Made by a program: the position numbers and the translations under genes. From Arthrobacter sp. MN05-02 (lineage in GTDB: Bacteria > Actinomycetota > Actinomycetes > Actinomycetales > Micrococcaceae), in NCBI GenBank assembly GCA_004001285.1, contig AP018697.1, forward strand, positions 868,001 to 932,000: DNA of 64,000 nucleotides, written 5' to 3'. Each line of letters begins with the position of its first letter. Position 1 is the stretch's first letter. Positions 7,006 to 16,238 of this stretch are shown here, one piece after another. The notes beneath the pieces were generated by a model that was given only the letters and a program-made list of their open reading frames with translations, made no database searches and was not told where the DNA came from.

Positions 7006-9486
7006 TCAGGACCCCACGGTGACTGTGGGCATCGACGCCGTCACCAGCGTGCCGTCCGCCCGTCGGGTCCCCTCGATGTCACTCGTCGTCGGAGTGCCGG
7101 TCAGGCGCGGACCCTGGTGGCTGAGCTGGACGGTGACCGGGCTGCCGGCCTCGACGTGCACGACCTGGCTCCGGACGGAGACCGTCGCGCTCCCACCTGA
7201 CTCGACCGTCAGGGTCATGGCATGCTGGGTGACCTCCGCGCGCAGGCGCGTTCCGTGCAGGGTCACCCGGAAACTCATGCGGGTCCAGCCCTCGGGGAGG
7301 CGCGGATCGAAGGTGATCCGGCCGCCGTGGTCGCGCATGCCACCGAACCCGTAGGTGAGGGCACTCCACACGCCACCGGTCGATGCGACGTGGATACCGT
7401 CCGAGGTGTTGCGGTGCAGATCGGCGAGGTCCACGAACAAGGCGGACCGGAAATACCTCATCGCGAGGTCCTGGTACCCGACCTCCGCGGCGATGATCGA
7501 CTGGACCACGGCGGAGAGGGTCGAGTCCCCTGTCGTCAGGGCCTCGTAGTACTCGAAGTCGGCACGCTTCTGTTCCGCGGTGAACTCATGGCCCTGCAGG
7601 AGGAGCGCGAGGACGACGTCGGCCTGCTTGAGGACCTGGAAGCGGTAGATCACCAGCGGGTGGTAGTGCAGCAGCAGGGGCCGCTTGCTCGCGGGTGTGT
7701 TCTCGAGGTCCCACAGTTCCTTCTCCAGGAATGCGGCGTCCTGCGGGTGGATGCCCGCGCGCTCGTCGAAGGGGATGTGCATCTTCTCGGCGGCGAGCGA
7801 CCACTCGAAGATCTCGTCCTCGGACAGGTGCAGGCGCGCGACCATCCGCTCGTAGGCGACGGGATCGTCGGCCCGCAGCGACTCGACGGAACGCGTCGCC
7901 GCCTTGAGGTTGGCGCGCGCCATGACGTTCGTATAGAGGTTGTCGTTGACGACGGTCGTGTACTCGTCGGGTCCCGTGACGCCGTGGATGTGGAAATTGT
8001 CGTCGCCGTTGCTGCGCCAGAAGCCCAGGTCGGCCCACATCCGCGCGGTCTCGACGAGGATGTCGATCGCTCCGCGGATCAGGAAGTCCTCGTCGCCCGT
8101 CGCGGCGACGTACTGCATGAGTGCGTGGGAGATGTCGGCGTCGATGTGGTACTGCGCGGTGCTTGCGGCGTAGTAGGCCGAGGATTCCTGACCGTTGATC
8201 GTGCGCCAGGGGAACAGCGCCCCGCGCTGATTGAGTTCGGCCGCCCGCGAGCGTGCCGGCTCGAGCATGGCCTGGCGGAAGCGGAGGGCGTTCCGTGCGA
8301 CGAGGGGGGCGGTGTAGCTGAGGAAGGGGAGGACGTAGACCTCGGTGTCCCAGAAGTAGTGGCCTCCGTAGCCGGAGCCGGACACGCCCTTGGCCGCGAT
8401 GCCGCCGCCGTCCGTGCGGGCCGTGGCCTGCGCGAGCTGGAAGATGTTCCAGCGCACGGCCTGCTGGATGGCGGGTTGGCCTTCCACCTCGACGTCGGAG
8501 CGCGACCAGAAGTCGGCCAGCCATTCCCGCTGCATCCGGTACTGCTGCTCGAGGGGGATCTCGCGCACGCGGTCGAGCGTGCGCTCACAGCGGTCGGCCA
8601 GTTCACGGACGGGCACGCCGCGGGAGGTGTGGTACGTCATGGTCTTGACGAGCCGGATGGGCCGGCCGGGCATCGCCTTCACGCGGTAGACGTGCTTGGC
8701 GAGGTCGTCCTCGATGTGCGACCGCTGGTCCCACTCGTTGTCCGTGACGAGCTCGTGTTCGACGCCGCAGGCCAGGGTCATCGACGAGTTGGTGGTGCGG
8801 TAGCCGAGCAGGTAGCGGGAACCGTCGACGCGCTTGAGCCGTGGCTGGAGCACCCGGTCCTTGAACGCATCCGCCTTGCGCGGGTCGAAGGACGTGTTCT
8901 CCGCGACGGGGTTCACCTGGTCCTTATCGACGCCGTCCTGGCGGTTGAGGATCTGGCTCGAGATGAGGATGGACGCCTCGGCGTCCAGCATCTCCACCTC
9001 GTAGTCGACGACGGCCAGGTGGCGGTCCGTGAACGAGACGAGGCGGCGTGTCCGGACGAGGACGCGCTTGCCGGAGGGCGTGCGCCATTCGAGCTCGCGC
9101 ACCAGGAGGCCGTCGGAGAAACCGAGCCGCCGCGAGTAGCGCAGGATGTCGGCCTCCGTCAGGACGAACGGCTCGTCGTCGACGTACAGGCGGATGATCC
9201 TCGCGTCGGGGACGTTGACGATCGTCTGTCCGACGCGGGCGAAACCGAAGGCCTCCTCCGCGTGCTGGATGGGCCAGGTCTCGTGGAAGCCGTTGATAAA
9301 GGTGCCGTAGTGGTACCCGTCCCTGCCCTCGTCCACGTTGCCGCGGAGGCCGAGGTAGCCGTTGCCGACGGTGAACAGCGTCTCGGTACGGCCCTGGAGG
9401 GCGACGTCGAATTCCGTCTCGACGAGTGCCCACTCGTCCACGGGGAAGTGGTTGCGGTCCAGTGGATCGGAGGTGATGAGATTCAT
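7006..9486 (-). CDS. GH65 disaccharide phosphorylase (maltose/trehalose/kojibiose type)
   Basis: This 826-residue cytoplasmic enzyme belongs to GH65, whose members split alpha-linked disaccharides with phosphate to give beta-glucose 1-phosphate and glucose. The N-terminal beta-sandwich starts with DEWALVETEFDV and TLFTVGNGYLGLRGN. The catalytic barrel holds GHYFWDTEVY and IHGVTGPDEY, with general acid Glu508. The ATG at 9486 follows AGGAAT by a few bases and lies 14 bp after the stop of the beta-phosphoglucomutase gene. That partner converts beta-glucose 1-phosphate, supporting a phosphorylase rather than a hydrolase. The exact disaccharide is not resolvable here. Confidence 0.92.
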   Translation of the reverse strand: MNLITSDPLDRNHFPVDEWALVETEFDVALQGRTETLFTVGNGYLGLRGNVDEGRDGYHYGTFINGFHETWPIQHAEEAFGFARVGQTIVNVPDARIIRLYVDDEPFVLTEADILRYSRRLGFSDGLLVRELEWRTPSGKRVLVRTRRLVSFTDRHLAVVDYEVEMLDAEASILISSQILNRQDGVDKDQVNPVAENTSFDPRKADAFKDRVLQPRLKRVDGSRYLLGYRTTNSSMTLACGVEHELVTDNEWDQRSHIEDDLAKHVYRVKAMPGRPIRLVKTMTYHTSRGVPVRELADRCERTLDRVREIPLEQQYRMQREWLADFWSRSDVEVEGQPAIQQAVRWNIFQLAQATARTDGGGIAAKGVSGSGYGGHYFWDTEVYVLPFLSYTAPLVARNALRFRQAMLEPARSRAAELNQRGALFPWRTINGQESSAYYAASTAQYHIDADISHALMQYVAATGDEDFLIRGAIDILVETARMWADLGFWRSNGDDNFHIHGVTGPDEYTTVVNDNLYTNVMARANLKAATRSVESLRADDPVAYERMVARLHLSEDEIFEWSLAAEKMHIPFDERAGIHPQDAAFLEKELWDLENTPASKRPLLLHYHPLVIYRFQVLKQADVVLALLLQGHEFTAEQKRADFEYYEALTTGDSTLSAVVQSIIAAEVGYQDLAMRYFRSALFVDLADLHRNTSDGIHVASTGGVWSALTYGFGGMRDHGGRITFDPRLPEGWTRMSFRVTLHGTRLRAEVTQHAMTLTVESGGSATVSVRSQVVHVEAGSPVTVQLSHQGPRLTGTPTTSDIEGTRRADGTLVTASMPTVTVGS

Positions 9487-9500
9487 GAGGGGATTCCTGG

Positions 9501-10280
9501 TCAGGAGGGATGCGCGCCCGGGGCGGCGGTGGCCGGCCGGGCAGGGAGGAAGGGGAGGAGTGCGGCGAGGTCGTCGACGACGGTGTCGGCACCATGGGCG
9601 AGGAGGGTCTCGGCGCCGACGCCCCGGTCGACCCCGACGACGAGGCCGAACCCGCCCGCCCGACCGGCGGCGACCCCGGAGTGTGCATCCTCGACCACCG
9701 CGCACGCCGAGGCGGGAAGGCCGAGCAGATCGGCGGCGTAGAGGTAGGTGTCGGGAGCGGGTTTGCCGGCGATCTCCCGGTCGGCCGCGAGGACGCCGTC
9801 GACGACGACGTCGAAGCGGTCGCGGAGCCCGGCGGACTTGAGGACGGGGACGCCGTTGCGGGAGCTCGTGACGACGGCGACGGAGACGCCGGCGGCGATG
9901 GCCGCATCGAGGAATGCGAGGGACCCCGGATAGGGAGCGACCCCGTCCTCTTCCAGGGTCTCGTTGAAGGCCCGGTTCTTGCGGTTGCCGAGTCCGCAGA
10001 CGGTCTCGAACTCGGGCGGGTCCCCGGGGAGGCCCTCGGGCAGCCTGATGCCGCGGGACGCCAGGAGCGCACGAACGCCGTCGTAGCGGGGGCGTCCGTC
10101 GATGGAGGTGAAGTAGTCCGCGTCGGTGTAGCCCTCCACGTCCTTCTCCGCCAGGTAGGGGGTGAACAGCCGCGACCACGCCTGCATGTGCACCTCGGCG
10201 GTCGGGGTGAGCACGCCGTCGAGGTCGAACAGCAGCGCTCCGAGGGACGACAGGCGTGCCGGGGTGGGGTGGGGGGTCAT
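9501..10280 (-). CDS. pgmB: Beta-phosphoglucomutase (HAD superfamily)
   Basis: The enzyme isomerises beta-glucose 1-phosphate to glucose 6-phosphate. The HAD nucleophile motif is LFDLDGVLT, followed by VVTSSRN (motif II), GKPAPDTYLYAA (motif III Lys) and VVEDAHSGVAAG (motif IV). The ATG at 10280 is preceded by GAAGG at 5 bp and gives 259 residues, near the family length. In-frame ATGs further up at 10319 and 10337 lack a binding site. The gene is co-oriented with and 14 bp from the GH65 gene, and the two steps are consecutive in disaccharide phosphorolysis. Confidence 0.9.
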   Translation of the reverse strand: MTPHPTPARLSSLGALLFDLDGVLTPTAEVHMQAWSRLFTPYLAEKDVEGYTDADYFTSIDGRPRYDGVRALLASRGIRLPEGLPGDPPEFETVCGLGNRKNRAFNETLEEDGVAPYPGSLAFLDAAIAAGVSVAVVTSSRNGVPVLKSAGLRDRFDVVVDGVLAADREIAGKPAPDTYLYAADLLGLPASACAVVEDAHSGVAAGRAGGFGLVVGVDRGVGAETLLAHGADTVVDDLAALLPFLPARPATAAPGAHPS

Positions 10281-10488
10281 GAAGCCTTCGGGGGTGGTGC
10301 GGTGGCCGTGAATGGACATCACGGTGCGGATCGACATCGGTGGCGTTGGTGCGACGTCGTCCTGGAGCCGGTGAGGATGTCCGAGGAAGCGGGCCGGCCG
10401 GACGGGGTCGTCGACGGCGAGACCAGAACTGGGACGAGCGGCCCTGGAGGACCCTCATGATCCTGCAGCGGTGCTGCGGACCTCCTCC

Positions 10489-10494
10489 AGTCTA
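10489..10494 (-). promoter_or_regulatory. Possible -10 (TAGACT) for the pgmB-GH65 operon
   Basis: TAGACT on the minus strand lies about 210 bp before the pgmB start. TAG-N-CT hexamers recur before several genes here. No convincing -35 is visible. The 284 bp between pgmB and the terminator at 10565 hold no supportable gene. Confidence 0.3.
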
Positions 10495-10564
10495 CCGGTA
10501 CGAACGGTCCTGCGGGATCCACGAGGGGCTGGACCGGCGCACATCCTGCTGTCGACCTCACGAC

Positions 10565-10605
10565 CCTCCGCCCGGCCGGGGAGTCGTCCGCCGACCGGGC
10601 GGAGG
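10565..10605 (-). terminator. Terminator of the GT2/OpgC operon
   Basis: CCTCCGCCCGG (10565-10575) and CCGGGCGGAGG (10595-10605) form a perfect 11-bp stem with a 19-nt loop. It lies 5 bp past the stop codon of the acyltransferase fusion on the minus strand. Confidence 0.7.
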
Positions 10606-10609
10606 CTGG

Positions 10610-13201
10610 TCAGTTCGGGATGATCCCGAACAGGACCCTCCGCTTCACCAGAACCCAGATGACGAGGGTCACGACGGCGTGGATGAGGAGCCCCTGCCAG
10701 GCGCTCGTGCGGTCGAGGCCCGGGATGTTCGCCACCGCGAGGACGAAGAACACGTGAAGGATGAAGACGTACAGGCTCGCGCGCCCGAGCGGGACGTACA
10801 GCCAGCCCGTCAGCGTGTTGATGGGGCGCCAGAACGCGGTCAGGATCACGTACGCGGCAAGGATGAGGAAGGCCAGGTTCAGGAGCCTGCCGGGCTGCAG
10901 GAACACTCGCACGTACGCGGACTCGTACAGGGTCTCGTAGAAGCCGGCCGGGACGAACGGAAGACCGAGCTCCAGCGTGTAGTTCAGCCAGAGGGTCCCG
11001 AGCACCAGGGCGTACGTGCCGGTGACGGCGCCCACCAGGATCTTCCCGCGACGGGTGCTGAGGGCGTCGATGATCGAGCGGCGGTGGTAGCCGAGGACGA
11101 CGCCGTGGACGAAGATCACCTGCCAGGTCAGCAGGGGGAAGACGTCCTGGAACTGCGAGTTCAGGACCCGCAGGGAGAACACCGCGTCGACCGCGTAGAG
11201 CGCCCAGCTGACGGACAGCACCAGCCACCACAGCTTCTTCCGCAGCAGCAGGACCAGCAGGGGAACCGTCAGCGTCAGCACGACGTAGAGGCCCATGATG
11301 TTGAAGGCCCACGGCCCCATGTTCAGGAGCAGCAGGTCCCGCACCGCGTAGGCGGGCGGCGGATAGTCGAACAGTCGTGCGACGTTCGGGTAGAGGTCGT
11401 ACACGCGCCCCGCAGCATCTGTTCCCGCCTCGCCTGTTCCACGGTCCGTGAAGGTGGTCAGCACCGACGCGTCGATGAACGGCACCAGGGAGAGCAGGTA
11501 GACGGTGATGACCACGGCCAGGGCCGTGACGTAGAGCTTCACCGCCCGCCGGGTGGTGCTCCTGGCGGCCGCGCCGGCCCCGCGTCGCCGGACGGCGACG
11601 GGGTGCACCATTCCGAGGACGACGCCGGAGAGCAGGACGAAGAGTTCCGCCCCGGTGATCGTCCCGATGAGATTGCGCGAGATGAAGGACCAGGGTCCGG
11701 CGACCTCGATATGGGTGACGACCACCGAGGTGATGATCCAGCCACGCAGCAGGTCGATGCGGGTGTCCCGGGGAGCGTGCTCGTCCGGACACCGCCAGTG
11801 CGGGACGACGCGCCGTGCTGCTCCGGCCAGCAGGACCAGGGCGAAGAGCCCGACGACGCAGGCGACCAGCCAGCCCATCACGGCGCTGACCGGGGCACCC
11901 GCCTGCCACACCTGCCGGGTCGATTCGTTCGCGTCCGACTGGTCGACCACCGGGATGACCGGCCCCAGCCGCACACCCGGCGCTGCGTCGAGGGTGTCGC
12001 GCAACGCCGCCGTCGTCGCCTCGTCCGCGCTCAGCCTCCAGTCCACGGTGTGGCCCTGCGCTTCCGGCTCCTGTCGCTCGGCCTCGAGCCAGGACACCAT
12101 GCCGATCTCCGGGTACTGCGCAGCGATTGCCGGGTCGAACAGCTGGTCGAGCCAGGCGCGCTTGATGTCCGCTTCGGGGGCGCTGTCGGCATCTTCGGGA
12201 TCGTACAGCGCGGCGGTCTGGACGAGGAACCGCTTGCCGTTCGCTGCGGCGTACTCCTTCGCGAAGTCGATACGCGGAGCCCCCGGGGCCGCGCCGTAGA
12301 TGCCGGCGAGCTGGTCGGCGAACTTGTCCGGTTCCGGGAGCACGGACGTGGTGATCGCGCCGGAGTACTCGCGCGTCCCGTCTGCGTTCGTGGTGGCGCC
12401 CTGCTCGTAGCTGCCGAAGTGGTACATGGACAGGCCCACCCAGTCGACGGCGCCGTCGCCCGGGTAGTACGGCGCGTACGGGTCGTCCGCGCCGTCGATC
12501 AGGCCGTTGCCGTTCGTGTCGAGAGCGGTCACGGCGCCGGACTCGAGGCCCTCCACGGCGCCGTACGCCTCGGTGAAGGGGTAACCGGCCGCGTACGACG
12601 GCGCCCAGACCATGGCGGCGGTCGGCAGCTCGGAGTGGACGACGCCCGCGAGGGTCTGGAAGGCGTCGACGTACGCGTCGGGCTGCTGGCCCCAGCTGTG
12701 CCAGGTGCCGTTCATCTCGGGTGCGAAGCGGAGGAAGAAGGCGGTGCGAAACTCGCTGCTGATGCGGCCGAGGGTGTCGGCGAGGCGCCCGGCGTCGTCG
12801 CCGGTCAGCTCGTCGAGCGGCTTCGACGGCTCGAGGGTGACGACGGCGACGGCACCGAGGGGTGCCTCCTGCCGCGCGAGGTCGAACAGGTCGCGCTCCG
12901 CCGTGGCGTCGAGCGGGTAGGGGATCGGGCGGCTGAAGAACGACGGCGTCGTCCCGGTGCGGTCGGCGTAGGCGCGCGCGTCGTCGGCGGACCAGTCGAG
13001 CTCCGGGCCGAAGTACCGCCCCTCGGCGAGGGCCGCCGGGTCGTCGATCGGCGCGGACTCGCTGTCCGCAGTGGTCGCGGGCAGGCCGGCGGCGTCGGCG
13101 TGCGCGGGCAGGCCTCCGGCCAGGAACCCCAGCACCAGTGCCATCATCAGGACCGGGCGGGTCAGCGAACGCTGCTTCCGGCTCCGGGCGGCGGCTGTCA
13201 C
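10610..13201 (-). CDS. Secreted GH26-like domain fused to OpgC-type membrane acyltransferase
   Basis: The GTG at 13201 overlaps the GT2 stop by 4 bp (GTGA) and gives 863 residues. Residues 15-36 are a signal segment ending AHA-DA. Residues 60-405 resemble a GH26 mannanase-like barrel: RFAPEMNGTWHSWG carries the expected acid/base Glu162, and VDWVGLSMYHFG follows. The strand that should carry the nucleophile Glu reads FLVQTA, with Gln328, so hydrolysis is doubtful. DTNGNGLIDGAD (228-239) looks like a calcium-binding loop. One helix (about 440-462) precedes an OpgC-like domain (RIDLLRGWI, about 10 helices) to the end. OpgC proteins succinylate glucans. Joint acylation of a polysaccharide made by the neighbouring GT2 is inferred. 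Confidence 0.8.
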   Translation of the reverse strand: MTAAARSRKQRSLTRPVLMMALVLGFLAGGLPAHADAAGLPATTADSESAPIDDPAALAEGRYFGPELDWSADDARAYADRTGTTPSFFSRPIPYPLDATAERDLFDLARQEAPLGAVAVVTLEPSKPLDELTGDDAGRLADTLGRISSEFRTAFFLRFAPEMNGTWHSWGQQPDAYVDAFQTLAGVVHSELPTAAMVWAPSYAAGYPFTEAYGAVEGLESGAVTALDTNGNGLIDGADDPYAPYYPGDGAVDWVGLSMYHFGSYEQGATTNADGTREYSGAITTSVLPEPDKFADQLAGIYGAAPGAPRIDFAKEYAAANGKRFLVQTAALYDPEDADSAPEADIKRAWLDQLFDPAIAAQYPEIGMVSWLEAERQEPEAQGHTVDWRLSADEATTAALRDTLDAAPGVRLGPVIPVVDQSDANESTRQVWQAGAPVSAVMGWLVACVVGLFALVLLAGAARRVVPHWRCPDEHAPRDTRIDLLRGWIITSVVVTHIEVAGPWSFISRNLIGTITGAELFVLLSGVVLGMVHPVAVRRRGAGAAARSTTRRAVKLYVTALAVVITVYLLSLVPFIDASVLTTFTDRGTGEAGTDAAGRVYDLYPNVARLFDYPPPAYAVRDLLLLNMGPWAFNIMGLYVVLTLTVPLLVLLLRKKLWWLVLSVSWALYAVDAVFSLRVLNSQFQDVFPLLTWQVIFVHGVVLGYHRRSIIDALSTRRGKILVGAVTGTYALVLGTLWLNYTLELGLPFVPAGFYETLYESAYVRVFLQPGRLLNLAFLILAAYVILTAFWRPINTLTGWLYVPLGRASLYVFILHVFFVLAVANIPGLDRTSAWQGLLIHAVVTLVIWVLVKRRVLFGIIPN

Positions 13202-15270
13202 TCCTTCGCTTCCTGGCGGGCCTTCGCGGTGGCGATGTCCGACTGGTAGTGCTCGTATCCCCGGTAGCGGACGGCTTCGATGATGACACTGAAGATGACG
13301 AGGTCGAAGAGCACCCAGACGATGTTGACGGACGTCCCCAGGATGTCCGCCTGTCCCACGGCCATCCGGATGATGCCGATGATCGCCGCCGCCACGAGCA
13401 GCCCCATGGCCCACAGCTGCGGTTTCACGAGGTCCCACCGCAACTGGTTGTCCTGCTGCAGGGTCTTCGGCGTCACGGCGAAGTCGAGGCTTCTGCCCAG
13501 ATAGACGTTGCCGAACGCCGAGGTGATCGAACGGATCCAGATGGGGAACAGCGCGAGCGAGTACTGCTGCCCACGCCAGGTCTTCACGCCCTTGCCGACG
13601 ACGGCGAACAGCAACTGGTTGACCAGGAGGAACGGGATGAGCCGCAGGAAGAACTCGGTGCTGATGGAGTCGACCGGGAGGATGCCGAAGATCAGGTAGA
13701 TGATGGGCGCGGCGATGTAGACGACCGCGGCGAAGCCGGAGAGGTAGCTCCACATGGTCGCCGCGTACATGAGTCGCTGGGCGATCGAGAGGCCTTTCTG
13801 GGCGAACGGGTTCTCGCGGAACATCACCTGGATGGTGCCCTGGGCCCAGCGGAGCCGCTGGGTCAGCATGGAGTTGAGGTCCTCGGGAGCGAGTCCGTCG
13901 GCGAGTTTCTCGTGGTGGTAGGCCGTCTCCCAGCCGAGGCCGTGGAGGCGCATGCAGGTCGCCATGTCCTCGGTCACCGAGATGGTCGCCATGGGCATGA
14001 CGGCCTGCGCCTCGCCGCCGCGGTCGGCGTTGACCGATTCGATGAGGAGGCGGACGGCGTCGATCGCAGCCAGCGGCGACCAGGACCGCTGGGCGAGCTG
14101 GTCGAGCGCGCCGGCGTCGACGACGGCGAGGCCGGGGGTGCCCGACGACGTGCCCGGCGCCCCCGCGTCGAGGCCCTCGATGCCGAGTTCCTCGAGGGAG
14201 GCGAGATCCTCGTGGAGCGCAGCCATGTCGGCGGACACGAGGTCGCGGCTGACCTGTTCCACGCGCTGCTGGAACTCGTAGGTCACCTCGGAGATACCGT
14301 GCCCCTTCTGGAGCCTGCGGCGCACCCGGCGCAGGTCCTTCGCCACGAGATCCAGGGCCTCCGCCATCCGCTGGTTGTCGCCGTCGAGGCCCTTCTTGGC
14401 CTTCGCGATCACCCGGTCGGCGGTCTTGAGCGCACGGTTCAGGGAGAGTTCGATCTCCGTCACGTAGCGCGTGACACCGAGCTGCATGAGTGCCTCACGC
14501 CGGATGAGGGCGTTCGAGCCGCAGAAGAACGCCGCGTTCCACCCGTCCTTGCCCTGCTGGATGGGGCCGTAGAAGAGCGGCGCCTGGCTTGCCAGGGGAT
14601 CGGACTCCGGCACGTTGATGAAGACCTGCGGGGTCTGGACCAGCGCCATCCTGTCGTTGGTGAAGTACCCGAGAGTCTTGTCCAGGATGAGCGGGTCGGG
14701 GATCTGGTCCGCGTCGAGGATCAGGAGGAACTCGCCGTCCGTGGAGGCCAGCGCGTTGTTGAGGTTGCCGGCCTTCGCGTGCCGCGGCATGTCCTTCCAG
14801 TCCGCGGACCGGGTGATCCAGCCGATCCCCTCGGCCTCGGCCGCTGCCCGCACCTCGGCCCGGTTGCCGTCGTCGAGGATCCACGTCCTGTGCGGGTAGC
14901 GGATGGCCTTGGCGGCCCGGGCGGTGGTGAGGACGAGGTCCAGCGGCTCGTTGTAGGTGGTGATGAAGACGTCCACGGTGAGGCCGGCGGGGGCTTCAGG
15001 GGCGCTGCGCTTCTTGAGCTTCCACACCGTGAAGCCGAACAGGAGGGAGTCCACGAGTGAATAGGTCTCGGCCAGCACCAGGGGGATGGCGATCCACCAG
15101 GCGTCCCAGTTGATGGAGTACAGCCACCGCCACACCACGTAGTTGAGGCCGAGGACGGCCGTCACGAGCACGATGGCCCGGATCAGCAGCGTCCGGCCGC
15201 CGGACGAGGCTTCCCGCTGACGGGTCCCACCACTGTCTGCGGTCGGATCGTTCGGTGACAGTGTCGCCAT
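13198..15270 (-). CDS. Cellulose-synthase-like GT2 membrane glycosyltransferase with large insertion
   Basis: This 690-residue processive synthase polymerises sugars at the membrane. Two N-terminal helices (27-50, 58-80) precede the GT-A domain: TTYNEP, ILDDGN (Asp133/134), DADQIPDP (Asp186, Asp188), TED at 433-435 and QRLRW at 471-475. Several C-terminal helices follow from about 490. Between RREAL (257-261) and TED about 170 residues occur, where the family normally has 12-15. The extra part (about 270-425) is rich in Lys, Arg, Glu and Leu and looks like a helical coiled coil. No PilZ domain is visible. The gene is coupled by a 4-bp overlap to the GH26/OpgC fusion. The polymer is unknown. 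Confidence 0.88.
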   Translation of the reverse strand: MATLSPNDPTADSGGTRQREASSGGRTLLIRAIVLVTAVLGLNYVVWRWLYSINWDAWWIAIPLVLAETYSLVDSLLFGFTVWKLKKRSAPEAPAGLTVDVFITTYNEPLDLVLTTARAAKAIRYPHRTWILDDGNRAEVRAAAEAEGIGWITRSADWKDMPRHAKAGNLNNALASTDGEFLLILDADQIPDPLILDKTLGYFTNDRMALVQTPQVFINVPESDPLASQAPLFYGPIQQGKDGWNAAFFCGSNALIRREALMQLGVTRYVTEIELSLNRALKTADRVIAKAKKGLDGDNQRMAEALDLVAKDLRRVRRRLQKGHGISEVTYEFQQRVEQVSRDLVSADMAALHEDLASLEELGIEGLDAGAPGTSSGTPGLAVVDAGALDQLAQRSWSPLAAIDAVRLLIESVNADRGGEAQAVMPMATISVTEDMATCMRLHGLGWETAYHHEKLADGLAPEDLNSMLTQRLRWAQGTIQVMFRENPFAQKGLSIAQRLMYAATMWSYLSGFAAVVYIAAPIIYLIFGILPVDSISTEFFLRLIPFLLVNQLLFAVVGKGVKTWRGQQYSLALFPIWIRSITSAFGNVYLGRSLDFAVTPKTLQQDNQLRWDLVKPQLWAMGLLVAAAIIGIIRMAVGQADILGTSVNIVWVLFDLVIFSVIIEAVRYRGYEHYQSDIATAKARQEAKE

Positions 15271-15517
15271 CGGCCCAGCACGCTCCACTTCTGTTCTCGG
15301 TCTGCCTGATCGGTGCTTCGGTGGTGCACGTGCGCCGGATCGGCGTATGCGCAGGACATCCCGCCCCGAGGGACCACGAAGCCAGCATCCAACGTACCCG
15401 AGGGAACGCCTCAGGAGGCGCCCACGGGCAGGCTGCGGCAATACTGAGCAATATCTGCGCGCGCGGGCCGGTTCCGGCAGTGATCCCTGCAGGGGCCCGG
15501 GCCGCAGGGGAGCGGCG

Positions 15518-16204
15518 TCAGCCCATCTCGGCGTAGCGTTCGGCCTGCCCGAGCGCCTCGCGCATGCCGTCGGCGTCGTGCACCGTGCCGTACCCCGGGG
15601 TGTCGCGCTGGAAGCGCCAGCCCTCCGCGAGGGATCCTGCGTCCACGGCGTCGAAGCCGAACTCGTCGAGGAGCTCGACGACGGCCTGCTTGGCGTCGGA
15701 GTCGTCACCCGCGATCGGCAGGGCGCGGCGGTGCGGCGTGCCGGCGGGTGTGCCGTCCGTGGTCAGCTGGGCGGCGGAGATGTTGTTGAAGACCTTCACC
15801 ACCGAGGACCCCGGGAGGTGACGCTGCACGAGCTCGCTCGTGGTCGTGGTCTCGTCGTCGAGCTCCGCGATCCGGCCGTCACGGGACGGGTAGTAGTTGC
15901 AGGTGTCGATGACCAGCTTCCCGGCGAGCGGCTCCACGGGGACCGAGCCGATGTCCTTGAGCGGGATGGTGACCACGACGACGTCGCCCTCCCGCGCGGC
16001 GGCGTCGACGGTCCCGGCACGCGCGGCATCGCCGAGTTCGCGGACGAGGTCCTGCAGCGTCTCCGGGCCCCGCGAGTTGCTCATCACCACGCGGTAGCCC
16101 CTGGCGACAGCCAGGCGTGCGAGCTGCGAGCCGATGTGGCCGCTGCCGATGAATCCGATGGTGCTGCGCGGGGCGCCGGTCCGGGCTGTCGTGTTCTCCC
16201 TCAT
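15518..16204 (-). CDS. NADP-binding (F420-dependent oxidoreductase type) protein
   Basis: This 228-residue protein has an N-terminal Rossmann fold with TIGFIGSGHIGSQLARLAV, then VVMSNSRGPE and VVVVTIPLKD, typical of the coenzyme F420-dependent NADP oxidoreductase family. The C-terminal part is short. Members reduce NADP with F420 or act as uncharacterised reductases. The ATG at 16204 has GGGGAGG 11 bp upstream; a GTG at 16213 is only 2 bp from it. It stands alone downstream of the CitB-type regulator, and no F420 biosynthesis gene is present here. Confidence 0.8.
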   Translation of the reverse strand: MRENTTARTGAPRSTIGFIGSGHIGSQLARLAVARGYRVVMSNSRGPETLQDLVRELGDAARAGTVDAAAREGDVVVVTIPLKDIGSVPVEPLAGKLVIDTCNYYPSRDGRIAELDDETTTTSELVQRHLPGSSVVKVFNNISAAQLTTDGTPAGTPHRRALPIAGDDSDAKQAVVELLDEFGFDAVDAGSLAEGWRFQRDTPGYGTVHDADGMREALGQAERYAEMG

Positions 16205-16238
16205 GCCCAGCACAACCTCCCCGACCCGGAGATATTCC

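Noticed and set aside
7222..9741. 839-residue plus-strand frame opposite the GH65 gene
   Set aside because: It is antisense to a gene with full GH65 motifs; the translation is rich in Val, Gly, Asp and Arg and lacks any domain, as expected for a high-GC shadow.
10319..10561. 80-residue minus-strand frame between the pgmB gene and the OpgC terminator
   Set aside because: Pro/Ser-rich with no ribosome-binding site; it lies in the probable leader of the pgmB operon.
10340..13249. 969-residue plus-strand frame opposite the GH26/OpgC gene
   Set aside because: Low-complexity Arg/Gly/Asp/Val composition and no motif; it mirrors the codon bias of the real gene.
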